Shown: one piece after another, positions 12,456 to 23,400 of the stretch
How positions within the stretch are numbered: position 1 is the stretch's first letter
How the letters are laid out: each line of letters starts with the position of its first letter
Source of the DNA: Nilaparvata lugens
Taxonomy: Eukaryota > Arthropoda > Insecta > Hemiptera > Delphacidae
Direction: 5' to 3'
Assembly: GCF_014356525.2 (NCBI RefSeq)
Contig: NC_052511.1
Span: 27,549,097 to 27,613,096 of the forward strand
Length of the DNA stretch: 64,000 nucleotides
Position numbers and translations under genes: made by a program
Notes under the pieces: generated by a model
The model's database searches: none
What the model was told of the DNA's origin: nothing
What the model saw: the letters and a program-made list of their open reading frames with translations, nothing else

Positions 12456-12920
12456 TTATCATCAACTACCTATCATGTTTGTATGGCTAGGATGCATCGG
12501 TTCAACAACCCTTCTGATTCCTCCTGCTGTTGTAAGATTCACTTTGACCTGTCAGCATATTCCTTATGAATAGTATCAATGTTTCCCATCAGAACAATGC
12601 CGGTAGTTTGCAGTGAATCTCATATCCGCTCCCTGTCAGCCAGTCTCTGTAAATTCCTGCAGGATTTTCATGAGCATTTTTCCAACATTCTTCTGTTTTC
12701 TTGTTTCCTGTGACTCGTCACATCCGTCAAGTCGAAAGAGCATTGCACTTCAGACTGAGACGCTTCTTCTTCATAGTATTTGTGATGGCAGCAATTAATG
12801 CCTCGCATGCTGCGATGAATTGGATTAGGATTGTTATTTTTGAAACGGATTGCATTAATTATGGTGGAATTGATCATTTTACTTGCTGGATGGAGTTGAT
12901 TTGTAGCTCTCATCTCATGG
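12456..12920. other. non-coding flank of the mariner insertion
   Basis: A mixed-composition stretch with overlapping short open frames on both strands, none with domain features. It directly abuts the TA target of the mariner element. Confidence 0.4.
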
Positions 12921-12922
12921 TA

Positions 12923-14201
12923 CCGGGTGATTACAAATGAAATAAACAGTTTGAATAGCTTGTAGAGAATTTATTATTTAAAAGTTTAGATCATTACTTA
13001 CATGATTACATAGAAGAATTCTTGAAGTTTTTATTGAAAATTTACAGCATCTCACGGTTAACTGTAGCAAGAGCATTTGTGATTCGTTGTTTAAGATCAT
13101 CGATATCAACAGGAAGCGGTGGTACGAAAACTCTGTCTTTTACATAGCCCCACAAGAAAAAGTCGCAGGGCGTTAGGTCCGGACTACGAGGTGGCCACGG
13201 CTGAAACACAACGTTTTCCTCACTTGCACGGCCGATCCATCGTCTAGGAAGATGTTCATCCAGATACCCTCTGACGTCTGAGTACCAGTGAGGCGGAGCT
13301 CCATCTTGTACAAAAATGAAGTTACAACTATCTTCATGGAGTTGAGGCATTAACCATTCGGTTAATATGTCCAGATAAATTCTTCCGGTTACTGATGGTT
13401 CTTGGAAGAAGAAAGGCCCGTAAACCTTTTCACAAGATAAAGCGCAAAACACGTTCACTTTAGGAGAATCGCGTATATGCTGTACAGTCTCTCTTGGGTT
13501 TTCTGTTCCCCATACTCGTACATTATGTCTGTTAACTTTTCCACTAATGTGAAAAGTGCATTTATCACTGAAAATTAGGCGATTAAACAATGTGTCGTCA
13601 TTTTCAAGACAATGTTGCATCTCTTGAAAAAAATTTTACATACAATTTTATCATTGTCATTTAAACTTTGTACTAACTGCAATTCATAAGGTGTCATTTT
13701 CAAACGTTTCCGCAGAATTTCCCACACAGTAGGTTGAGGAATTTGCAATTCTAAACTCGCTGATCTAGTCGATTTTCCTGGACTTCGTACAAAAACATCA
13801 CGAACACTATCAATTTTTTCTTCTGTAACAGAAGGTCTTCCAGTACTCTTCTTCTTACACACACATCCACTGCTTTCAAAACGTTCATACCAGTCATAAA
13901 TTGATTGCCTTGTTGGTGGTGGTTTACCGTATTTTGTTCTGAAATGACGCTGCACAACAGTAACAGAGTTTGTTTTGGCTAATTCAAGAACACAATGAGC
14001 TTTCTCCACTTGAGTAGCGGCCATATTGCTAAACTAAACTGGCTGTTGTAACACGGAGCAGCCAACAATAGCCAGCAACAGTTCTACCAACATAAACTTT
14101 AAGAAATTCCCTACAAACCTATATCACTTACTATGTTGAAATACACCAGTTTAATTTTGTACAGGCTATTGAAGTTGTCTATTTCATTTGTAATCACCCG
14201 G
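12923..14201 (-). mobile_element. Tc1/mariner-superfamily transposon, nearly full length
   Basis: A 1279-bp element bounded by a perfect 22-bp terminal inverted repeat (12923-12944 and 14180-14201, starting ccgggtgattacaaatg), with similarity continuing about 15 bp further inward. It is flanked by TA at 12921-12922 and 14202-14203, the TA duplication of this superfamily. It carries one transposase gene on the minus strand, interrupted by a single 1-nt frame change. Perfect TIRs and one small lesion indicate a recent insertion. Confidence 0.95.
13042..14024 (-). pseudogene. mariner-like transposase, one frameshift
   Basis: The transposase binds the element's ends and catalyses cut-and-paste. 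The first frame (14024-13575) starts at an ATG and carries an N-terminal helix-turn-helix region of the DUF4817-like type (RQSIYDWYERFESSG, then a GRPSVTEEKI linker and a second HTH with QIPQPTVWEILRKRL). The second frame (13620-13042) carries the DDE-like core: FSDKCTFHISG (first Asp), FVQDGAPPHW (second Asp) and RSPDLTPCDFFLWGYVKDRV (third Asp). By my count 41 residues lie between the second and third Asp, longer than the 34 of classical mariners. The frames meet at a run of seven A (13627-13633), where a 1-nt indel accounts for the break. Otherwise the protein appears complete at about 330 residues. Confidence 0.9.
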
Positions 14202-14203
14202 TA

Positions 14204-16212
14204 TATTAGGCCTATAAATTGAAATTATCAGGGAGGGTTCCACTTTTTACTGAGACAAAGTAAGTACGTTCTCCTTCATTCAAATAGGCTATGTTGAATT
14301 TTATCATTTTCTAGTTACTAAGTGAAAACAACTTGATATTGACAAATCACTGGTTTATTAAAACAATTAAAGAAAAATCGTCTTGACAATATCAAAATAT
14401 AGATATATTAATATCATTTAATATGAATATTTACCACATCACCTTCACAACACAAAAGGTTATCTAGTAGTCTTGAACTAAAGAAGTTCCATTACCCAAC
14501 AACTTTTGCAATCTACATTAGAAAAAGGTTAGGAATTTTACATCCCCTATAGTCAACCGCATGAAATTTGGATCGGCTGAGGAGGTACCTTGTATTTCTG
14601 TGGAGTGCATTGAATAGGTTTGTAAATTGACAATTTCAATTGACTTTATAGATTCTAATCCAGCATATTTATATTTATTTCAGTATCTACTTGAAGTCCT
14701 GTGCAGTACAATGAATAAGTTTCTAAACTAACAATTTCAAATGACTAGATTCTAAGCCAGAATATTTATATTAAAAATCTAATATTGCGTATATTGTTCC
14801 CTTCCATTCATCTTGTATTCTTCACTCCCTCCACCAGATTCCCTCCATCTATCTATCCTCTGGCTTCATCGGTCCTTTTTGCTTACTTCTTTCTAATCAA
14901 ATGTATTATAATTACCTTGGATGAGCCCATAATGGAACTGACAGCATATCTCCGCTTATCTGTTCATCCATCCCATTTTATTCAAGATTTTCAGATAGTA
15001 CGTGGTTTTTATAAACTCAAAAACCACTGATTTCCTGCATAACTTATGGTAGACTCACTATTGTCTTTCACTCACATACTCAAATGTCAGTTTCGTCGAT
15101 GTTATACATCGTATATTATACAAAATATAATTCCAATAAATATTGTTCTCATACAATAGTATACTTGTGTTCCAGCATGCTGTGATTTTACTTTCATGCC
15201 TTTTTTACTTAGTTGACATGACATGTCATAGCATCCATACATAGTTGACAAGTAAAGCGACATACGTGCGTTATTGTGACTGGTGGACCGGTTTTTGTGG
15301 CAAGTATTTCTTTATCATGTGTTACTGCACGAATTTCCAAGAAAACGTCACATACGATCTCGAATGTTGCCTGCATTGGTCGCAAGCAAGAAGAGAACAA
15401 AATAAACATAAAAGAGGAAGGAATAATTAAGGAATAGTTGTGATACGAATGATTGATGAACAAGGACTGACGGGGAAAATGATAGTGAAATATTTTAAGT
15501 AGAGAAAGAAATACAGAGTTGCAAACAGATGAAGAAAGTCTCTGGCTAGTGTTGAGTGAAGTTTTCCAAGAGGAGAATGTGATGAATCCAGTTCTGGTGT
15601 ATTAAGGATAGGAACGTGCGGCAGAAATAAAACCTTGCATTGTTCTGCATCATCTTGGCGAATCGTGATAAAATTTTGAACTCACACACTGTGTGTAGGG
15701 AATGTCTTGTAATTTCACTGTGTTCCAAGAAATAGGGTTGATAGATCTCATTGCAATGTACTTGTACTAGTCGATATAATTGTTGGAGGTTGATGGTATG
15801 AAGCTTTGGAACGTGTTGTAAAGAAGCAAAGTGAACAGGAATTAATTTTGAAATATTTTACAAGCTGATTGGATCTAAATAAAGTCTTGGTGAATATACG
15901 ATGTAGGAAGTTTTATATTAATATCAACATGAGTCTTTGTCTGCTCTTACTGAATACAGAAGTACATGAAGAAGCTGGAATCTATGTCCTGAAAGAAGGA
16001 GACAGTGAAAGAAACAGGGTAATGAAAGTTATGAAGATGTAAGAAGAGGAATGTAAATAACAAGATGAGTGATGTGGATAGGTGAGAAATAATGAGGTAG
16101 AAAATGGGAAAGTTACGGTAGATGGATGACAAGGGGAGGTGGGACCTCCTCGCCAGAGACTCCCCACCAACAAAAAGCCAAGCGTATTCACTTTTTATCA
16201 TAACTTATATTA
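14204..16212. other. non-coding stretch with a second purine-rich patch
   Basis: No gene recognised. About 15950-16150 is A/G-rich on the + strand and gives low-complexity minus-strand open frames, like the larger tract at 11330-12455. Confidence 0.45.
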
Positions 16213-16673
16213 TAACTAGCTTACCCGACGAACTTCGAACCGCCAAAAAGTCAATGTATCTCATGTCACACTTGACTTTATTTGGTGAATCATGAAATTT
16301 ATCTGACAATCAATATTTTTATTTACATCTCAATACGGACTTCCTACGTGCTCAAAACTACCAGTAAACAATTTTATCACAGCTGGTAAGTTCATATGCT
16401 AAATCATATTATTACAATATGATCTTGAATCATGATGATCTTCCCGTTCTACGTTAGCCGCTCGGCCGACAATTTCGAAATCATAGGTCTGTAAAATGTA
16501 TTAATATATAATTATTATTAGCCAGCCCCCCTATTAAAATGTCTGGTCAGAAACCATCCCGAATATTCAGACAACATATTCCCAAAGTTTCATGCCGTTC
16601 TGTCAAGTAGTTTTCTAGTCTATAGGGAACAAACAAACTAACACACAAACAGACATTCATTTTTATATATAGA
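16213..16673 (+). repeat. short dispersed retroposon-like repeat
   Basis: The segment opens with actagcttacccgacgaact and closes with aaacagacattcatttttat followed by a tatata run. This pairing of a 'tagcttacccg.cgaacttcg' head with a 'caaacaaac...cattcatttttatatata' tail is a pattern I recognise from abundant dispersed repeats in arthropod genomes. It is non-coding. Assignment to a specific SINE or LINE family is not possible by eye. Confidence 0.5.
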
Positions 16674-19600
16674 GATTTAGTGAAAAATAAGATTGGATCA
16701 ACTAACAGTATATAATTTATTGTATGAAATGTACAACATACAGCAGTTGTGAACGGTCAAGTGCTGAGAGGAAGATGAGATTGGAAACATAAATAAATAA
16801 TTTATGAATTGAATTATTTGAATTATTTAAGTTCACGTATAAAGGGAATGAAGATCACATACTGTATTTACTTTCTCCAACTTTGTGTCAATGAAAATAA
16901 TTACACTAGCCCTACTTGTTCTAATTGTGGAGTTGCTAATGCATCTCAGTGTTAGTAGTGAATGTAGGCTACTTTTAGCCTATGTGAAGACTGCTCACTT
17001 TTGTGCTATATCTATACTATACTGCACCTGCATTCAACTAAATATATATTTGGCTTGATACTATACAAGGCCTTACTGTACTACTGTATGTTGTAGGCTT
17101 GTCCTTGCCCTTGAATAACCTCTCCCTAGACCCTAGACCACGTAGAACAAGATGGATTTTTAAGTAACAGAGTTGACGTGAGAAGCCATCCTAACGAACA
17201 CGCTTCAAAATAGAATAGAAAAACTATAATAATAGAGGGAGGATACGTGATGCGGTACTTCACTCTATCATTAACATTTTTTCATGTCGGTCTTCGTCTT
17301 CGGCATTCTTCCATCACACATTTTTTTCTCTCATTTCCTTTTTGAAAGACGTTCGTCACTCTTAATAACGTTTACATCCTTTATGAGTATCGTAATGACC
17401 CCTCAATTGCATTGTCATTTATTGTGATGTAGGTCTAGTCCATATTGAAACTTATATCATCCCTAAATTGGATATTGTAGTTGAAACAGTATGATGCACA
17501 AGGTGTTTCTTCTAGAACTTTACTATTATCACTTGGTACTACGTATTATTAAGTTATTGTTATACTGTTACAAGAAGTACAAAGTAATTCTATCGAATAT
17601 TCACAAGAAGCAATTAACTATGTTGGCCTACTGTATTACAAATGGTTTTTCAATGATTATTTGGAAATAATCAATAAAATTCATTTAGGTATAATCTTTT
17701 GTGTAGGATTCATTTATTCTGTCTTTTAATGATTTTTACTCAAAAACTGTCCACTTCGGCTTAGGAACTCACTCTTAGTACTATCTAGTACTTTTCGTAG
17801 CTCTGCAATTTTTCTGCCAAATTATCGATTTCTCTCCTCCTAAGATTTTATAAAATACTTCTGAACTTTGAGATTATATTATCGCAATTTCTCTCGTATA
17901 GTCTAAATTTTCTATTGACAATCAGTTAACTAATTCATCCAACTCCTTTAATCAATGTTTACATGATTTAATTGATAAATAAAAATTAATCTAATTTAAT
18001 TGAATAGAGAACATTATTTAAATGTTTACAATATCAGACAATCTGATTATCTGTGTTATTGTCTGCAATTTCAATAAGTCATTTGAAAAGTTGCTTTTAT
18101 TTTTAAACTATCTTCCGTGAAGAAATTACAAATTCAGTACCGGTACTTCTGTTTAGTGTGAAAACCCATGGAAAGTTATTGCAACTCAATTTGCTCCGAG
18201 CAATAAAAATGTTAATTCCTATGATTCTTACACAATATTTACGAAAACGTATTTCGTTTGTGGTGCTCTCTGCTGCAGTAAATTACAAAATTATAGTTAT
18301 TTTCATTCTCCAAATTGAATTTTCAGATGTTATGTCACTAATATTCTACGTTTTACTCTTTTACACAATATTCATCTTCACCACGGCTCCTTCCTTCTCT
18401 CTTTTGTCGAAGAGGTAGCTTCATGTTAGTTGAAAGAAAGTAATATTACCAACTTGTAAGATCATTGAGTGCATTGTTTTCGTACCTTTAAGTTATTAAG
18501 AATTAGTGCCAGGTAGGCTAAGCTCATTTAGAACATTGTTTTAGTGCCTTTCAGCCCTCAATAGCTGTTCTCAATAGCTACTTCTTTTGATTTAAACTTG
18601 ACTACACCAATTCTGGATAGATTTTCTTCATGATGTATTCATAAAATCATAAAATCTTATTTCCTATTACTTTTGCATATCCTCATTTACAAACTTATTT
18701 TCCAATTATCACTGTTGAATATCTTTCATTTTCTGTTTGTTCTTTAAACTTTACTACAACGGTGTACAATAGAACGTACCCTCTTAAATAACCCTCTTAA
18801 TAATCAAATCACCCAAAATATTCTCTCCTTTAAGAAATTGGAATATTTTCGTGTTAAATCTATGATTAACCCTCAAAAAACTATAAACAATCCATCTGGA
18901 GAAATAATTAATGTTTGATGCTACCTAGGTTTACTAAAATAGAGAAATCGAGGCAGCAGGGTAATTGACGAATGTGATTCACTGTAGTTCCCTGAAAAGG
19001 AATTTCCCATCTCTGCTTCTTCCAATCTAATTATTCACGAATTCATCTATTAACGTATTCTTCCCAACACATTCCGATACCAAAAGTATCTTTGAAAGTG
19101 GAATCAATCACGAATAGTGTTACAAACATTTCAAATAACTGTAATTTGTTTTCCCGATAAATCTTCCACTTTGAGAAGAAGACTTCCCCGGAGGGTGAAA
19201 TTCAAAGTATCCCATTAGAAAAGTATCTTTTGAAACCCTATTGTGATGGTAGGGTGATTGTGAAACCGGGTATTAGGTGAAAATTACTGACTTCAACCGT
19301 TTACCGAAACGGACAGATTTTTGGAGTGTTTTGAGACTTCCAATAATGCCTGAGGTAGAGAAAATCCTTGAAAGATTGGAACTTTATTTTATTTTCTAAT
19401 TTATCCTTCTTGTGTAACAGTGTTCTTCAGTAAGTGAAAGGATTCCTTTTTCTTTTCTTCCAAAATCCTTGTACGGAAATCTTCACGGATGGTTTACCAG
19501 GTTTCAGCAACAATATTGTAATGTTTTAATTCATAAGGACAAGGAATTCTATAGATCAGAAGAAACATCATGCTTATTAAATTTGATAATAGATCATTTG

Positions 19601-20279
19601 AATCTGATCCCTCCAGTTTTTCACTCATCCGAAGTTGGAGAAAATGCTTTAGGAAGAAATGACCTAGCAAGAGATTTTGATTAAATGTCTATAAAAGGCT
19701 TCTATAGAGAAATCAGAGCTAATGGTTTGTTGATAAAATTATGAATTCTAAAATGGCCGAAAAATCTCTCAAAATTAAATGCTCAATAGAAATTCAGATC
19801 CGATAGAACCTTCCATCCTCGAAGCTCTCCATATTAATGTTATAATGATTACTACTAGGTACTTATAACTACTTCTGTATACGGTAATCTACACATATAA
19901 CGAATATCACAACAATTTATACTACTTAGTTATCACATCTTATTAGGATACTACTCATGAGGCACATTCTTGACCATAAGCATTAATCCATCTGTTCAAT
20001 GACTGACTTGAAGATTTCTCTGTATTACTTTTTATAAAACTTGCTTCTTCAATTAGATTAGCCTACAATATTGATTAATCAAATAATACATTAAGATATT
20101 TGGAAAATTATCAAAATTATTAGAATTGAATTTTTGAAGGAGCAATGATCTTTATATTTCGTATTATTGTGTAGATATTGTATATTGTATTATTGATGCT
20201 ATTCTTAAATCACCTTGTAATTAATTGAATTTCGTTTGCTTTAATTTAATTGTATTAGATTAAACGTTTGTATTTGCAG
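16674..20279. other. non-coding stretch upstream of the first visible mwh exon
   Basis: No coding exon was recognised. The last part ends in a polypyrimidine-poor but usable acceptor (tatttgcag at 20271-20279). An upstream exon ending in phase 0 must exist but could not be placed. Two open frames here (18158-18418 and 19469-19684) have no splice or domain support. Confidence 0.45.
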
Positions 20280-20473
20280 CCTCGCCCACCAATCTACAAC
20301 CCAGAAGACTATGCGGCGTCGCTCCGTAAGATGACGTCATCTGCGAAAGAGGGCTCGAATGGCACCAAGGCGACGATGGCGCCTCAGGGAGGGGAAATGA
20401 CGCTCAGGCAGTTCGCCACTGTCACCGATCTCCTCAACAAGCTCAGGGTCGACCTCAAACTCGCTTTTCCCAG
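20280..20473 (+). CDS. mwh: mwh-like exon A (first visible)
   Basis: Acceptor tttgcag at 20273-20279, donor gtgggc at 20474. It starts in phase 0 and ends after two bases of a codon. It encodes [19 protein letters not shown] and, near its end, [18 protein letters not shown], the start of the GTPase-binding region. It is GC-richer than its flanks, as expected of an exon. The upstream start codon exon is not identified. Confidence 0.8.
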
Positions 20474-23400
20474 GTGGGCTCATCTACTTTCAGCAGGAAA
20501 AATGATTGAAAATTGAATTTCCAAATAAATTGTAAGAAAAATAAATATGTTTCTATTCTATTACAAATTCTATTCTCCTATTACATGCTATTCTTTTCCT
20601 CTTTGATTGTAGAGAGACATGAGCAACACATGATTTGAATGAATAATTGAGAGTAGGGGTAAAGTGAGAGTACTGAAGAAAAGCTGCCCCAAAGCTGCCC
20701 CTAAGCTGGCTCAAAGCTGCCCCCAAATCTGCCCCAAAGCTGATTCTTGGTTCTAACCTTGCCCAATTCAATGTAATCTGAACTAACTTAACCTAGCCAT
20801 ACCCCTAATCTCACAATAAATCTCAAATCCCCATTCCCACTTTTTTAGAAAAAACTAGATCCAGCTTTTTTTTATTTCTTGAATAACTAAGAAACCGTTA
20901 ATTTTACAAAAAAATTACAAGAATAACTTTTTCCAGTATATCTAATTACGAATCCATTGACACCCCATTTGTCAAGATTGAACAAGAGATCTCATGGGAA
21001 AAGTAGATCCAGCTTTTTTCAATAACTAAGAAACCGTTAATTTTACAATAAATCTACAAGAATAACTTTTTCCAGTAAATCTAATAACAAATCCATCTAC
21101 ACCACATTTGTCAAGATTGAACAGAAAATAAGGATCTTATGGAAAAAGTAGATCCAATTTCTTGAATAACTAAGAAACCAAGAATAATTTTTTTTAGTAA
21201 ATTCATTTGTCAAGGGATCCTAACTCAACTTTTTTTGAAACTGAGCAACAAGCACATAATGTTATTTTTATGTTGAGACCCTTTCTTAAGGAACACCAAC
21301 CTCAGCACTAAACCCCTACATGGGATGACCCTCTGTCTTCAACCAGCTAAGTTTGAACTACTTGAAAACTCACCTCAGGTTGTATTGAGAAGAAAAAATA
21401 TATAATAAAAATGTAAAAGAAAGAAGTCAAGTCAGATTTATTACTTGTTGATCAGACTGTACATCTTGATGAGAGTATTACCAAATATGAGTATATCACT
21501 GTATATACACACCATATATTCAACAGACATTCAATTACAATGATGAAATTCGAATTAGTTTAAAACAAGAAGATATTTATACACCTCCAAGTAGAAGTTT
21601 TCTCATAATTAAAGGCGAAATCAAAGTGAAAGATAAGAATGATGTTGAAACCAAGGACTTTTCACTTATCAATAATGGAGTTGCATACCTATTTGGTGAA
21701 ATCAGATATGAATTGGGAGGGGTTGGAGTTGATCGCATACTTAATGTAGGATTGACAAAAACCATGAAAAACTATCTACGTCAATCAAAACTCAATGAAA
21801 AATTTATGGAGAATGCAGGATGGAAGTTGACTGGATGGAAAAGTTTAGATAAATTCTGCTTTTGCATTCCTTTGGATATGTGGTTAGGTGTAATGGAAGA
21901 CTATAGAAAAGTTCTATTAAATGTTTGTCAGGAAATTGTTCTATTAAGATCATCATCAGACTTAAATTGTATTGAATCAGAAACAGCAAAATCGGTGAAA
22001 ATTGATATTACAAAACTACAATGGAAAGTACCCTACATACATACTTCTGATACTGTTTGTCTTAATCTGCTGAGTTTAACACATAGCGATATACAAATTA
22101 CCATTCCATTCAGGTCATGGGAATTACCAGGTCATGAATTTCCACAATTACCTGAAACTACCAATCTTCAATGGACAGTTAAGACAACTTTGAACATATT
22201 GAAACCTAGATTCATTATTCTTGGATTTCAAAAGAATAGGAAAAATGTTATAACTGCTAACAGGTCACATTTCAATTTCTGTAATCTGAACAATGTTAAT
22301 CTCTATTTAAATGCTCAATCATTCCCCTATGAAAATATCATTGGTAATAAACATTTATTGTATCACATGTTCTCTGAATTCCAAAATGAATACTATCCTT
22401 ATAACAGCAGTACATCAATTGAGTATAAAACATTTGATGAATATGCACCATTGGTTGTTATAGACTGTAGTAAGAAAAATGAACTATTAAAATCTGGAGC
22501 AATAGACATAAAGTTGACATTGGAAACAACAAATAATTTCTCAGAAAAAACCAGTGCCTACTGTTTAATCCTCTATGATAATGAGTTTGAATATACACCA
22601 CTTAGTGGAACAGTAAAAAGAGTATTATAAATTTGAAAAAATCTTCTATAAAATAACAAGAAATTTGGTTAAAAACTAGACAATATTCAAATCAAAAGTA
22701 TTAATCTCCCACACTCTACAAATGTATCAATATTTTACCATCAGTATCATCCCATCGATTTATCATTAATCTGTAGAATTGTTCTTGTCTTCCCATAGAA
22801 TGATCTCCAACCATTTTCTTCAAATTTAATTTCAAAGCATTTTATATTATTATTTGATTTATCAGCTTCTTTCAAAGCACAATATATTCAAATACTGACT
22901 GTGATTATATAGTGTCAAATTTGCACTATCTATATGAGCTTAGATTTTTCAAATGAATTTATTTTATTAAAGTTGAATAATGTTCTTGGTCTGGGTAACC
23001 AAACCTACATTTTTTTCTGGGTGTACTCACCAACATCTACAATTTCTTTCTGGGTGTACTCACCTAAACCTAAGATTTTTCACCTATATTTATTACATTT
23101 TTTTTCATACCATTCTATAAAAGAGATTCCAGAAGAAAGGGAGAATTGTTGAATTAAGTTTGGATCAGTCATATACTTCCACTCTTTTTCATTATTGAGA
23201 TTGATGTTTGGTAAGTTGCAGCTAATGGTATGCATTGTAAAAAATGGAAAAAATTCTGAATGAAATTTTTGATATCAACATTAATATCACTATTATTATC
23301 TTTATCATACAAATATCGACCAAATTTATCAACACTCATGATCTATTTTTATAATAAATGTTTAATACAACCTGAGGTGAGTTTTCAAGTAGTTCAAACT

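Noticed and set aside
11307..12465. Minus-strand frames of 203 and 132 codons
   Set aside because: They are the translation of a polypurine tract (Ser/Phe/Leu runs), not a protein-like sequence.
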